A DNA stretch of 64,000 nucleotides from Pseudofrankia inefficax (GTDB taxonomy: Bacteria > Actinomycetota > Actinomycetes > Frankiales > Frankiaceae): the NCBI RefSeq assembly GCF_000166135.1, contig NC_014666.1, positions 3,596,001 to 3,660,000 on the forward strand, written 5' to 3'. Under the pieces are notes generated by a model, which saw nothing but the letters and a program-made list of their open reading frames with translations, did no database searches and was not told the DNA's origin. The first letter of the stretch is position 1; each line of letters opens with the position of its first letter. The position numbers and the translations under genes are program-made. Below are positions 19,242 to 28,680 of this stretch, in pieces.

Positions 19242-20155
19242 TCGTTCTGGGTGTCCTGCTCGCGCTGGCGCTGGTCCCGCCGCTGGTCGGGGCCACGGGT
19301 GGCCGGCCCGCGGCCCGGGTGGCCCGCCGGGTCCCACCGGCGGCGGCCACGGTGCTGCTGACCGGGTTCGCGCTGACGGTGTCGCTCGCCACCGGGATGA
19401 TGCTGTGCCTGGCGGCCTTCCTCGGCACGGTCGAGCTCTTTCCGTTCGCGCACCCGAGCGACTGGTCGGCCGGGACGCTGCGCGCGAGGATCCCGGTTCC
19501 GAGCGCCGCGGGGCTGGCCGCGGGAACCCTCGCGGTCGGCCTGCTCGGCCGCGCCGGCCTGCACCTGGTCCGGGTTGTCGCGGGCGCGCGCCGGGCCTCG
19601 GCCGCGGTCGCGGTGTTGCCGGCGGTGGGCGAGCTGGCCGTCGTCGACGACCCGGCGGCGCATGCCTACGCCGTCGCGGGCCGTCACCGCCGGGTCGTCG
19701 TCTCGACCGGGATGCTGCGGTCGTTGACCGGGCCGCAGCGCCGGGCACTGCTCGCGCACGAGCACGCCCACCTGCGTCATCACCATCACCGGTACACACG
19801 GCTCGCCTGGCTGGCCGCGGCGGCCAACCCGCTGCTGACGCCGGTCGCCCGCGCCGTCGACCAGGCGGCCGAACGGTGGGCCGACGCCGTCGCGGTCCGC
19901 GCGGTCGGTGACCCGGCCACGGTGGCGCACGCCCTCGGCCGGGCCGCGCTTGCCGGCCCGCCGTCGTCGCACGGCCTGGGCGCCGCCGGGCACGACGTCG
20001 TCGACCGGATTCGGGACCTCCTGGAGCCGCCGCGCCGGCAGGCCAGCGCGGGGCTCCTGCTCGGGGCCGCGGCGGTGGTGTGCTGGGCCAGCACCGCCGC
20101 GGTGCTGTTCCACACCTACAACGTCATCGAGTTCGCGGAGACCGTCGTCCGCTGA
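19238..20155 (+). CDS. M56 family (BlaR1-like) membrane metalloprotease
   Basis: A 305-residue membrane protein: helices at about 1-20, 30-62, 85-105 and 275-300, with the zinc protease motif HEHAH (HExxH) near residue 174 followed by a His-rich LRHHHHRY. It lacks the C-terminal penicillin-binding sensor domain of BlaR1, as most actinobacterial homologues do, so its signal is unknown. Translational coupling with the BlaI-type gene makes it the likely protease that inactivates that repressor. Confidence 0.9.
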   Translation: MIVLGVLLALALVPPLVGATGGRPAARVARRVPPAAATVLLTGFALTVSLATGMMLCLAAFLGTVELFPFAHPSDWSAGTLRARIPVPSAAGLAAGTLAVGLLGRAGLHLVRVVAGARRASAAVAVLPAVGELAVVDDPAAHAYAVAGRHRRVVVSTGMLRSLTGPQRRALLAHEHAHLRHHHHRYTRLAWLAAAANPLLTPVARAVDQAAERWADAVAVRAVGDPATVAHALGRAALAGPPSSHGLGAAGHDVVDRIRDLLEPPRRQASAGLLLGAAAVVCWASTAAVLFHTYNVIEFAETVVR

Positions 20156-20213
20156 CGAGGGCGACCTCAGGCGAACGGGACGCGGCCGAGACGGGCTGAT
20201 GGCCAACGGGGCG

Positions 20214-23200
20214 TCAGGCGAACAGGTGGCGGACGTCCTCGGCGGTCAGGCTCGCGCCGAACGCGTCGCCGTCGTCGATGACGCCGCTGAACAGCCGCGC
20301 CTTGCGGGCCTTCAGCGCCATCACCTTCTCCTCGATGGTGTCGCGGGCGACGAGCCGGTAGACCAGCACGTTGCGGGTCTGGCCGATGCGGTGCGTCCGG
20401 TCGACGGCCTGCGCCTCGGTCGCCGGGTTCCACCACGGGTCGAGCAGGAAGCAGTAGTCGGCCTCGGTCAGGTTCAGCCCGAAGCCACCGGCCTTGAGGC
20501 TGATCAGGAAGACGCTGGCCTTGCCGGACCTGAACCGCTCGACGACGTCGGCCCGGTCGCGGGTCCGGCCGTCCAGGTAGCAGTACTCGACGCCGGCGTC
20601 GCCGAGCTCGGCGCGGACCTTGCCGAGGAAGCCGGTGAACTGGCTGAAGACCAGGGCGCGGTGGCCACCGGCCACGACGTGGGTGAGCTGCTCCAGCAGC
20701 GTGTCGATCTTGGCTGACGGCAGCCGCGCCTGGCCGTCGTCGACGAGGCCGGCGTGCAGGCTCAGCTGGCGCAGCAGCGTGAGGGAGCGCAGGATCGTCA
20801 GCCGGTTGCGGTTGAGGTCGTTGACCAGGCCGAGCACCTTCTGCCGCTCGCGCTGCAGCTGGGTCTGGTAGAGCCTGCGGTGGCGCGGATGCAGGTCGAT
20901 CTCCAGGACCTGCTCCTGCTTCGGCGGCAGCTCGGGCGCCGCCTGCTCCTTGGTGCGGCGCAGCAGCAGCGGGCGGATCCGGGCGCGCAGGCGGGTGAGC
21001 AGCTCGCGGTCGTGGCGCCGTTCGATCGGGAGCGCGTAGTACTCCCGGAACCGCGTCGGGTTCGGGAACAGCCCCGGCGCCGTGATCGACAGCAGCGACC
21101 ACAGCTCCATGAGGTTGTTCTCCATCGGGGTGCCGGTGATCGCCAGCTTGAACGGGGCTGGCAGGAGACGGGCGCACTGGTAGGCCTTGGACAGGTGGTT
21201 CTTCACCATCTGCGCCTCGTCGAGGACCAGCGCCGACCAGGTGAGCGCGGCGTAGTCGTCGAATTCCAGCCGGAACAGGGTGTACGACGTCAGGACGACG
21301 TCCGCCTCCGCGGCGAGGTCGCGCAGCGCCACTCCGCGGCGACGTTCGGTGTCGACGATCACGGCGGTCCGCAGCCCGGGCGCGAAGCGATGTGCCTCCG
21401 CCGCCCAGTTCGACACCACGCTCGTCGGCGCGACGACGAGGAACGGAGCGAAGGCGGAGCCCGCCGTCCCGGTGGGACGGTCGTCCTCGTCGGCCCCGGC
21501 GGCGTCGTCGGCCCCGGCGGGCTCCCTGGCCCCGGCGGGCCCGGTGACCCCGGCGGTTCTGTCGGCACCGGTAGATCCCCTGGCCGTGGCGGACTGCTTG
21601 GCGTGGCAGATCAGGGCCAGAGCCTGCAGGGTCTTCCCGAGGCCCATGTCGTCGGCCAGGATTCCGCCGAGCTGGTTCTCCCAGAGGAACGCGAGCCAGC
21701 GGAAACCGTCGAGCTGGTAGGGGCGCAGCGTCGCGGCGAGCGTCGCGGGCGGGCGCAGGCCGGGGTTGGGCGTCGTCAGCGCCAGCAGCCCGCCGACCTG
21801 GCGCCGCCAGGCCTCGGCCTGCCGTTCGACGACGCCGAGCGCGGCGAACTCCGCCCACAGCCCGGCCTGGAACCGGCTGATCCGCAGCCCTCGGCCCGGC
21901 TGCTCGGTGAGGGCCCGAGCCTCCTCGATGAGCCTGCGCAGCGCCGCCAGCTCCGGTACGCCCAGGCTGAAGTACGCGCCGTCGGGCAGCAGCAGGTACT
22001 CCTCACCACGGCCCAGCGCGAGGAACAGCTCGCGGAACGGCACCTCCCGCCCGTCGACGGTGACCGTGACACCCAGGTCGAACCAGTCGGTCTCCCCGTC
22101 GGCCTGGTCGGTCGTGACCGTGATCCGCAGTGAGTCGCCGACCTCGCGGTAGTCGGCCGCGGCCCCGGCGACCTCGACCCGCAGCCCGGCCTGGCCGGCC
22201 AGCAGCGGCAGCACCTCGGTCGTGACCCGCATGGTCTCGGCGCCCTCGAAGCGGGACGGCGCGGGGGTCGGCAGGGTGGGCTGGTCACCGGGGTGGGCGG
22301 CCGGAGCGGGGTGGGCGGCGCCGTCGCGCGCGGCGTGCAGCAGGTCGGCAACGGCCGGCGGCAGGTCCAGGGCGGCCAGCACCTGCCGCTCGGCGTGCGG
22401 ATCGCGCCACGCCGGGCCGTCGTCCCCGCCGGCCGGCCGCAGTGGGACGCGCCTGGACTCGCCGCCGATCTCGTAGGCCCACTCCCAGGCCAGGTCAAGC
22501 TCGTGCGCGTCACCGTAGGAGGCCCGCAGCACCAGGGCCGGCGCGACCGGTTCGGGCACGTCGAACGACTCGTCGCCGGAGACGACGGGCGCGAGCCGGC
22601 GCAGCCGGGGAAGGAACTCCTCGCGGAACCGCTCCTCCGCCGCGGCCGGGACGGCCAGTGACCGCCCGTCCGCCGCGAGGCGGCGCAGCGCCGGCGCGGC
22701 CGGCTCGCTGAGGCTGGCCAGCCGAATCCGCCAGTCGCGGTGATGGGCGCGGCCATCGAGCTGGGCGCGCTCGACACAGACGACCCCGTGGCCGTCGGCG
22801 CCCACGAACGCGACCGGCACCAGGTCCGGCGCCAGCACGCCGTCGAACCGCAGGACGGAGCCGATCGTCAGTGTCGCCCCGTCGTCACCCTCCTCGCGGC
22901 GGGCGATGTCGACGACGAGGTCGGCCGCGCGGGGCGGCGCGATCGCTCCCAGGCGCTTGCGGCCGTGGACGAGACCCACCCCGAGCTGCGCGGCCTCGGC
23001 CAACATCGGCCACAGGTGCCGGCTGCCGAACGCCGTCAGGTCGATCCGCCTGCCCTCGCCGGCCTGGTAGCCATAGCCGTGGCCCTGCTGGCCGGCGCGG
23101 TAGAGCGCGAACACCTCCCGCAGCAGCCGTACCTGCTCCGGGACGAACTCGACCACGTGATGCCAGGCGGTCAGCTGGTCCCAGCCGACCGCGCCGACCC

Positions 23201-23948
23201 ACCCGGTCCGGCCCGGCCTGACCAGGCGGGCAGTCACCCGCGGATCGGATCCTCCCGGCGGTCCGTCCACCTCCAGGCTCAGCTCGATGGCCAGCGGTGT
23301 CGCGCCGCCACGGGCACGCGGCTCCCCGTGATCGCCGGACCCGCCGTCGGCGGCCAGGCCGAGCAGGTCGCCCAGCGAACGTGCCCAGCCAGGGGCAGCG
23401 AGCCGCGTGGCCCCCTCCAGCGCCCGCGGGCCTGCCGACGGTGTCCGACCCTCCAACGCCGGCGCCGCCGCCCCGGCCTTCGCCGTGCCTCGGCGACCGG
23501 GCCCGGATGCCCCGCGCAGGGCCGTCGCGCCGACCGTGACCGGTCCGGCCCTGCGGGCGGCCGCGGCCACGTGCTCCAGGGCCTGCAGCGCCGCGTCGTG
23601 CGCCGCCGACCCGCGCGCGGCCGGATCCGGCGCGTCCGCGTCGTCGAGCCCGCCACCGGCGACGGCGAGCACCAGCGCGACGACGTGCTTGCAGTTGACC
23701 CCGACGGGGCACGAGCACCGGCCGGAGACGAACCGCCAGGACGCGGGCCCGGCCCCGGCCCCGGCCGTGTGATCGTCCGGCTGGACCCGCGCGATCGTCG
23801 TGTACCGCTGGCCGCCGCTGCCCCGGACCAGCCCGCGCAGCTCGCCGAGCTCGCCCTTCCAGGCCGCCTGGTCGACGTTCCCCCGCAGCGCGTAGGACGT
23901 GCCGCGAGCATAGGTCGCGCTCGACACGGCCTGCCGCAGGCCGGTCAC
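20214..23948 (-). CDS. SNF2-family DEAD/DEAH helicase with N-terminal SWIM zinc finger
   Basis: A large protein (1,244 residues from this start). A SWIM zinc finger, CSCPVGVNCKH, lies near residues 73-86. A long middle part carries the bacterial SNF2-associated domain. The C-terminal half is the Swi2/Snf2 motor: LADDMGLGKTLQ near 764, LDEAQMVKN near 910, ITGTPMENN, and the helicase C motifs SLKAGGFGLNLTEAD and DRTHRIGQTRNV near 1184. It should remodel protein-DNA complexes or translocate on duplex DNA. GTG at 23948 is preceded by GGGAGGG and opens at the conserved region; an ATG at 24062 would add 38 Gly/Pro-rich residues and cannot be excluded. Convergent with the M56 gene. Confidence 0.88.
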   Translation of the reverse strand: MTGLRQAVSSATYARGTSYALRGNVDQAAWKGELGELRGLVRGSGGQRYTTIARVQPDDHTAGAGAGPASWRFVSGRCSCPVGVNCKHVVALVLAVAGGGLDDADAPDPAARGSAAHDAALQALEHVAAAARRAGPVTVGATALRGASGPGRRGTAKAGAAAPALEGRTPSAGPRALEGATRLAAPGWARSLGDLLGLAADGGSGDHGEPRARGGATPLAIELSLEVDGPPGGSDPRVTARLVRPGRTGWVGAVGWDQLTAWHHVVEFVPEQVRLLREVFALYRAGQQGHGYGYQAGEGRRIDLTAFGSRHLWPMLAEAAQLGVGLVHGRKRLGAIAPPRAADLVVDIARREEGDDGATLTIGSVLRFDGVLAPDLVPVAFVGADGHGVVCVERAQLDGRAHHRDWRIRLASLSEPAAPALRRLAADGRSLAVPAAAEERFREEFLPRLRRLAPVVSGDESFDVPEPVAPALVLRASYGDAHELDLAWEWAYEIGGESRRVPLRPAGGDDGPAWRDPHAERQVLAALDLPPAVADLLHAARDGAAHPAPAAHPGDQPTLPTPAPSRFEGAETMRVTTEVLPLLAGQAGLRVEVAGAAADYREVGDSLRITVTTDQADGETDWFDLGVTVTVDGREVPFRELFLALGRGEEYLLLPDGAYFSLGVPELAALRRLIEEARALTEQPGRGLRISRFQAGLWAEFAALGVVERQAEAWRRQVGGLLALTTPNPGLRPPATLAATLRPYQLDGFRWLAFLWENQLGGILADDMGLGKTLQALALICHAKQSATARGSTGADRTAGVTGPAGAREPAGADDAAGADEDDRPTGTAGSAFAPFLVVAPTSVVSNWAAEAHRFAPGLRTAVIVDTERRRGVALRDLAAEADVVLTSYTLFRLEFDDYAALTWSALVLDEAQMVKNHLSKAYQCARLLPAPFKLAITGTPMENNLMELWSLLSITAPGLFPNPTRFREYYALPIERRHDRELLTRLRARIRPLLLRRTKEQAAPELPPKQEQVLEIDLHPRHRRLYQTQLQRERQKVLGLVNDLNRNRLTILRSLTLLRQLSLHAGLVDDGQARLPSAKIDTLLEQLTHVVAGGHRALVFSQFTGFLGKVRAELGDAGVEYCYLDGRTRDRADVVERFRSGKASVFLISLKAGGFGLNLTEADYCFLLDPWWNPATEAQAVDRTHRIGQTRNVLVYRLVARDTIEEKVMALKARKARLFSGVIDDGDAFGASLTAEDVRHLFA

Positions 23949-24401
23949 GCTGGCCGGGGTCCCTCCCGGCGGACCGTCAACCGGCGAGCCGCTACCCGAA
24001 AGGCCGTGGCCCACCGGGCCGTTGCCCGGCTCGTTCCCGCGGTCCCCTGGCGCAGGCGACATGTCCGGCAACCTAGCAGCCGGCACCGACCGTCCATCGG
24101 CGTGCGCGGCTCCCTGCCGCGACGGGCTACCGGAAGGACACGCGACGCCGGCCGGCTGGCCGAGCGGCTTCGCGAGGAGGCCGACCGGCTTCCGTCGCGC
24201 CCGGAGCCCAGGCACCCGGATTCTGTCGATTCGGCCGCCAGGCGGTGGCCGACCGGGGTCGTGCCGCCTCCGGTTGGCTCCCGGATCCGCTGGGCCGCAG
24301 GGAAACCGGGCTCCCAACCGCGACCCCGGTCGACAGGTGAGGCGCCCGCGGTGACCATGACCTCGCGCCAGCCGTACTGACCCGACACGGGAGCGTGAAC
24401 C

Positions 24402-24905
24402 ATGGTCAACCTGGAGCAGGTCGTCTGGGGGCTTCCGCTGCGCCCGCCGCCTGGCGAGGCCGCCGGCGCCGGCCAGCCGACCCGGCGCCACGACCCGATC
24501 GAGCTGTGGGGCTGGTTGTGCCACACGATCGTTCCCGCGTTGCTCGCCACGGCCGGGACGCCGTGGGAGCGGGCCCGGGAGGTCGGCCGGGACATCGAGA
24601 CCCGCGGCCAGCACTTCGCCGGGTGCGGCGTCGCGGCCCGCGACCGGCTGGTGGCGCCGCTCCTCGACGAGGCGGCCGGCCACGAGCCGGCGGCCGCGCG
24701 GCTGTGGCTGCGGGCCGCGGTGCTCGCCGTCGTCCGCGACGGGCTGCTCGGCCGGGAGCGCGACCTCGGCCGGCTCACGAGCACGGACGTGGTCGCGCTG
24801 ACCAGGGCGATGACCTGGCCGCTGAGCCTGTACCTCGCGCTGCACCCCTGCCCGCTCGACGACGACCATCTCGAAGGCGTGTTCGCCGCGTCGGGGACGA
24901 CGTGA
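24402..24905 (+). CDS. Hypothetical protein, paralogue of the next gene's N-terminal half
   Basis: A 167-residue protein of no recognised family. From about residue 45 it aligns with residues 30-120 of the following gene: both read AREVGxDIxxRGxxFAxCGxxARDxL, then EAxxHxP, AVxxVVRxxLxxRxxxLGxL and a final MTxxLxxxLxxxP. It stops there and lacks the long C-terminal half of its neighbour. Its TGA shares one base with the ATG of that gene, so the two are translated together. The start region (MVNLEQVVWGLPLR) is preceded by GGGAGCG. Two cysteines and several histidines are not obviously arranged as a metal site. Confidence 0.7.
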   Translation: MVNLEQVVWGLPLRPPPGEAAGAGQPTRRHDPIELWGWLCHTIVPALLATAGTPWERAREVGRDIETRGQHFAGCGVAARDRLVAPLLDEAAGHEPAAARLWLRAAVLAVVRDGLLGRERDLGRLTSTDVVALTRAMTWPLSLYLALHPCPLDDDHLEGVFAASGTT

Positions 24906-25894
24906 TGTCCGGCCGGCAGACCGAGCTGGACGCCTGGTGGGAGCACGCCTGCCGCGAGCTGGTCCCGCGGGCGATGGCCGCGACGACTGGATGCGACCCG
25001 GGCTGCGCCCGGGAGGTCGGCGCGGACATCGCCTCCCGCGGCCGGGTCTTCGCCCGCTGCGGCCCGTCGGCCCGGGACGTGCTGATCACCCCGTTCGTCG
25101 AGGAGGCGATCCATCACCAGCCGCTGGACGCGCCGCTGTCGGTCCGGTCGGCGGTCGTGGTCGTGGTGCGCAACAGCCTGGTGGAGCGGGACCACGCGCT
25201 CGGCCACCTCGCCGACGTCGACATCCGCGCGATCACCAAGGTGATGACGGAGCTGCTGCACGCGTTCCTCGTCATGCAGCCGCGGCCCCGCCAGGGTGGG
25301 TGGCTCGCCGGCGAGTTCGCCGGCCTGCCCGGCCGCTACCCGCGGGCGTGGAGCGCCTTCGCCGCGCTGTTCCAGGTCCTCGTCCGGGGCGGCGGAAGCG
25401 CGACCTACAAGGTCGACTACAGGGTCGGCCCGCTGCCCAGACCGCGGCTGCCCGGACCGGGCGAGATCGCCGCGCCCCGTGGCACGACCGTCCCGGGCCA
25501 GCGGGTGTCGGCCGGCCCGGCAGGGCCCGAACGGGCCGGTCCGGGCCCGTTGGCGGGCTCGGGGCTGGATCCCCGTTTCGGCGCGAGGCTGGTCGCGCGG
25601 CTGACCGACCTGGCGGCGGGGCGCGACGAGGTGCTCGCCGTGCCCAGCCTGTCGCGGATCTCCCGGCGGCACGACAAGCTGTTGCGGGTCGTCGAGTTCG
25701 CCCTGGCCCAGGGCGCTTCGGTCCTGACGAGCAACTATCTGCTGCGTCCCGGCGCCGTCTACGCGCGGTCCGGGCGGCTGGCCGTCCCGGACCACCGGAA
25801 CCACGCGGCGAGCTTCGCCGACCAGCGCGGCCTCGCCGACGTCCACCGCGCCTGCGCCGAGGCCGCGCTCGCCTCCCTCGCGGACGCGTCATGA
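24905..25894 (+). CDS. Hypothetical protein with resolvase-like C-terminal segment
   Basis: A 329-residue protein. Residues 1-125 are paralogous to the upstream gene. A Gly/Pro-rich linker (about 180-225) separates this from residues 230-329, where DEVLAVPSLSRISRRHDKLLRVVEFALAQGASVLT reads like the second half of a serine-recombinase catalytic domain (the DxLSRxxR helix region and the following strand), then LLRPGAVYARSGRLAVP. No catalytic-serine strand precedes it, so it is at best a partial or repurposed recombinase fold. This resemblance is by eye. Function unknown. Confidence 0.65.
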   Translation: MSGRQTELDAWWEHACRELVPRAMAATTGCDPGCAREVGADIASRGRVFARCGPSARDVLITPFVEEAIHHQPLDAPLSVRSAVVVVVRNSLVERDHALGHLADVDIRAITKVMTELLHAFLVMQPRPRQGGWLAGEFAGLPGRYPRAWSAFAALFQVLVRGGGSATYKVDYRVGPLPRPRLPGPGEIAAPRGTTVPGQRVSAGPAGPERAGPGPLAGSGLDPRFGARLVARLTDLAAGRDEVLAVPSLSRISRRHDKLLRVVEFALAQGASVLTSNYLLRPGAVYARSGRLAVPDHRNHAASFADQRGLADVHRACAEAALASLADAS

Positions 25895-25956
25895 CGCGCG
25901 GCGGGTGGCTTCGGCGGGCGTTGGTCCGGCTGCGCTCGGGGTGCCGCGGCAGGGCG

Positions 25957-26859
25957 TCAGGCGCTGCGGGGGCCGGCCACGGGTGCCTGGTCAGCGGCCA
26001 GGTCCTGCGTGCCGAGCACGCGCAGCAGCGCGAGGGCCTCGGCTTCGCGGGTGCCGGGCGGGGCGGAGTAGACGATCACAGCCTGGTCGACGTCGGGCAC
26101 GTGCAGGGTGTCGCAGTCCAGGGTGAGGGCGCCGAGCGACGGATGCTCGACCGTTTTGCGGGCGCTGCGCCAGCCGCCCGCGGGCTCGCTGTCCCACAGC
26201 CGGCGGAACTGGGCCGAGCCGGCGAGGAGGTCGGCCAGCAGCGCCGCGAGGCCCGGGTCGCGTGGATAGCGCGCGGCCGTCGACCGCAGGGCGGCGGCCG
26301 CCTGGGCCGCGGTGGCCGCCCGTTCCGCTTCGGTCGCGCCGACCGGGTGGCGGACGCCGTCCCGCGCCGGATCGGGCAGGAAACGCAGCAGGTTGATGTT
26401 GCGCCGCTCGACGGGAACGATCGACCAGTCCCCGAGCAGCGCGCTGGACATCGCGTTCCAGGCCAGGACGTCGCCCTTCGCGCTGACGACCATCGTGGGC
26501 AGATCGACGAACCGGTCGATGAGGCGCAGTACGCTCGGCCGCACGTGCAACTCGATCGCCCCCGGAGCGGGCGGTGCCCCGCCGGCCAGATGGAACAGCT
26601 CGTCGCGGCCGGCGGTGTCGAGCCGCAGCGCCCGGGCGAGGGCCGCCAGAACCTGCGTCGAGGGCCGTGGTCCGCGGCCCTGCTCCAACCGGACGACGTA
26701 GTCGACGCTGATGCCCGCGAGCATCGCCAGCTCCTCGCGGCGCAGGCCCGGCACCCGCCGGTTGCCCCGCGGGCCCGCGGGCAGCCCGACCTCCTCCGGC
26801 CGGACCCGTTCCCTGCCGCGGCGGACGGCTGCCGCCAGGCCCGCGCGATCGATGCTCAC
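25957..26859 (-). CDS. XRE family regulator with MmyB-like ligand-binding domain
   Basis: A 300-residue regulator. Residues 10-75 are the helix-turn-helix with the hallmark LRREELAMLAGISVDYVVRLEQGRGPRPS; residues 110-280 are the MmyB-type PAS-like domain (MVVSAKGDVLAWNAMSSALLGDW, INLLRFLPDP, FRRLWDSEPAGG, HPSLGALTLDCDTL). Members of this actinobacterial family typically repress an adjacent divergent oxidoreductase gene, as here, where an SDR gene starts 122 bp away. GTG start at 26859 is taken because upstream codons are Pro/Arg-rich and unlike the family. A perfect 19-bp palindrome lies in the shared promoter region. Confidence 0.9.
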   Translation of the reverse strand: MSIDRAGLAAAVRRGRERVRPEEVGLPAGPRGNRRVPGLRREELAMLAGISVDYVVRLEQGRGPRPSTQVLAALARALRLDTAGRDELFHLAGGAPPAPGAIELHVRPSVLRLIDRFVDLPTMVVSAKGDVLAWNAMSSALLGDWSIVPVERRNINLLRFLPDPARDGVRHPVGATEAERAATAAQAAAALRSTAARYPRDPGLAALLADLLAGSAQFRRLWDSEPAGGWRSARKTVEHPSLGALTLDCDTLHVPDVDQAVIVYSAPPGTREAEALALLRVLGTQDLAADQAPVAGPRSA

Positions 26860-26914
26860 CCGTCCAGCATGCGCGCGACGGCGCCCGGTGGGGGCGCCTC
26901 CCGCCCTGCGCCGG

Positions 26915-26933
26915 GTGGGACTGACAGTCCCAC
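26915..26933. promoter_or_regulatory. Perfect palindrome, candidate operator of the MmyB-type regulator
   Basis: GTGGGACTGACAGTCCCAC has 9-bp perfect arms around a single A, midway between the divergent regulator and SDR genes. Its position 49 bp upstream of the SDR start suits repression of that gene and autoregulation. Confidence 0.7.
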
Positions 26934-26981
26934 GATCGGCTGGTCCTCCCGCCGCCCCGGCCGCGGGCCCAGGCTTGGGCC

Positions 26982-27692
26982 ATGACAACCGTGCTGATCA
27001 CCGGGGCAAACAAGGGCCTCGGCCTCGAATCCGCTCGCCGCCTGGCCGCGCTCGGCTGGACGGTCTGGCTGGGCGCCCGTGAGGCCGACCGCGGCAAGAC
27101 GGCGGCGGCAGAGATCACCGCGGAGCAGCCCGGCGCCGACGTCCGGGTCCTCGCGTTGGACGTGACCCGCGATGACTCGGTCGCGTCGGCGCTGGAGACC
27201 GTCCGCGCCTCCGGCACCGGTGTTGACGTGCTGGTCAACAACGCCGGCATCGCCGGAACCCGCAAGGCGCCGGCCGAGACCGTGCCCGCCGACTTCCTCG
27301 GGGTGTTCGGCGTGAACCTGCTCGGCCCGGTGCGGATGACCCACACGTTCCTGCCGCTGCTGCGCGAGTCGGCCGCGCCCCGCCTGGTGATGGTGTCCAG
27401 CGGGATGGGTTCCTTCGGGATCACCAACGACCCGGACCGCCTGGAGTCGACGCTGCACGGCCTGGTCTACCCGTCGTCGAAGGCAGCCCTGAACATGGTC
27501 GCGACGATGTACGCGAAGTCGCTGCCCGACATCCAGGTGACGGTCGTCGACCCCGGCTATACGGCCACCGACCTGAACGGCTTCTCCGGATTCCAGACCG
27601 TGACCGAGGGATCCGACGCGATTGTCGAGGCCTGCACCGCCACGACCAGGCTGGCGCCTTTCATCAGCCGCTCCGGCCCCATTCCATGGTAA
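26982..27692 (+). CDS. Short-chain dehydrogenase/reductase (classical SDR)
   Basis: A 236-residue NAD(P)-dependent oxidoreductase. Cofactor-binding TGANKGLG is at residues 7-14, NNAG near 86, the catalytic serine in MVSSGMG, and YPSSK supplies the Tyr and Lys of the active site. PGYTATDLNGF matches the family's C-terminal substrate loop. NADP preference is suggested by ARE after the second strand. Substrate unknown; SDRs under MmyB-type control often handle small carbonyl compounds. It is divergent from its likely regulator. Confidence 0.93.
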   Translation: MTTVLITGANKGLGLESARRLAALGWTVWLGAREADRGKTAAAEITAEQPGADVRVLALDVTRDDSVASALETVRASGTGVDVLVNNAGIAGTRKAPAETVPADFLGVFGVNLLGPVRMTHTFLPLLRESAAPRLVMVSSGMGSFGITNDPDRLESTLHGLVYPSSKAALNMVATMYAKSLPDIQVTVVDPGYTATDLNGFSGFQTVTEGSDAIVEACTATTRLAPFISRSGPIPW

Positions 27693-27771
27693 ATCACCCG
27701 GCTGAATGAGGCCCGGGCAGGACCATGCCCGAGGCGTTCGCGTCGGTCCTGTGGCGTTTCCGAGTGTCTCC

Positions 27772-27846
27772 TGATCGCCGTTTTAGCCCTCCGGTGGTCC
27801 CTACCGGGCCTGTTTCGTAGCCACCAGAGGGCGAAAACTGCGATCA
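27772..27846. repeat. Dispersed palindromic element, copy A
   Basis: A 75-bp imperfect palindrome whose 27-nt arms differ at four positions; the outer arm begins TGATCGCCGTTTTAGCCCT. It lies between the convergent SDR and AlkB-like genes and can fold into a long hairpin that could end transcription from both sides. Similar elements occur at 37511, 51733 and 57365. Confidence 0.8.
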
Positions 27847-27876
27847 AGAGGACGGGCGGACCTGGCGGTCACGGCG

Positions 27877-28668
27877 CTAGCGGACGTCGTGGGGGCGGAA
27901 CTGGACGCTGATGCGGGGGCCGACGGGGCGGGCGGTCTTGGGGACGGCGTGCTCCCAGGTCCGTTGGCAGGAGCCACCCATCACGAGCAGGTCGCCATGG
28001 CCCAGCTCGAACCGGATCGTGGTGGCCGCGCCTCCGGCGCCAGAAGGGCTGCTGAGTCCGGTCGGGCTGATGGTCGAGGCGCCGGCACCGGGCGGTCTGG
28101 TGATGGCCGATGGGTCGCCGGTGAAGAGGCTGGGGGCCGCCGGGCCGCCGGGGGCGGAGCGCGAACCGGTCCGGGCCGGGGGAGTGCCTGGCCGCGGGCG
28201 TAGGAGCAGCGTTCGCGGGGCGCCGAGCACGAGGATCGCGACCATGGTGTCGTGGGTGGAGCCGCGGCCCAGGCGGTCGCCGTGCCAGGCGACGCTGTCG
28301 CGGCCGTCCCGGTAGAAGGCGAGCCCGACGGTGGTGAACGGCTCGCCGAGCTCGGCGGCATAGTGCTGGTCGAGTGCCCGCCGCGCCTCGTCGAGGGCCT
28401 GGTCGGGCAGTGGCTCACCCGCCGCGTAGAAGGACAGCAGCCGCGGGACGTCGACGGTCCGGTCGTACATCGGCCGCCGTTCGGCCCGCCACGGGACCTC
28501 GGCGCGCAGGCGTTCGAACAGGGAGTCCGCCCCCGTCACCCAGCGCCGCCGGACGTCGACCCAGGCGCCGCCGGCCAGCGGGCGCCGGGACAGCCCGGCC
28601 GCGACAGGGCCGATCTCCACCGACGCCGCCGTGTCCAGGAGTGACGCCTGAAACGGGGTGCCAGCCAC
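27877..28668 (-). CDS. AlkB-like 2-oxoglutarate/Fe(II)-dependent dioxygenase
   Basis: A 263-residue member of the AlkB family, which repairs alkylated bases in DNA or RNA by oxidative demethylation. The iron triad is visible: HGD at 129-131 and WEHAVPK (H240). RISVQFR near 252 provides the 2-oxoglutarate-binding arginine. The N-terminal RPMYDRTVDVPR region forms the nucleotide-recognition lid. An unusual Ser/Pro/Gly-rich insertion of about 55 residues (160-215) separates the two iron ligands, probably a surface loop. GTG start. A LexA-type box ends 13 bp upstream of the start, so the gene is probably SOS-induced. Confidence 0.88.
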   Translation of the reverse strand: MAGTPFQASLLDTAASVEIGPVAAGLSRRPLAGGAWVDVRRRWVTGADSLFERLRAEVPWRAERRPMYDRTVDVPRLLSFYAAGEPLPDQALDEARRALDQHYAAELGEPFTTVGLAFYRDGRDSVAWHGDRLGRGSTHDTMVAILVLGAPRTLLLRPRPGTPPARTGSRSAPGGPAAPSLFTGDPSAITRPPGAGASTISPTGLSSPSGAGGAATTIRFELGHGDLLVMGGSCQRTWEHAVPKTARPVGPRISVQFRPHDVR

Positions 28669-28680
28669 CCGGCCAGGCTA

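Noticed and set aside
23949-24869. Upstream extension of the SNF2 helicase frame to 24869
   Set aside because: The extension runs antisense through the start of a real plus-strand gene and is Arg/Pro/Gly-rich without conservation-like pattern.
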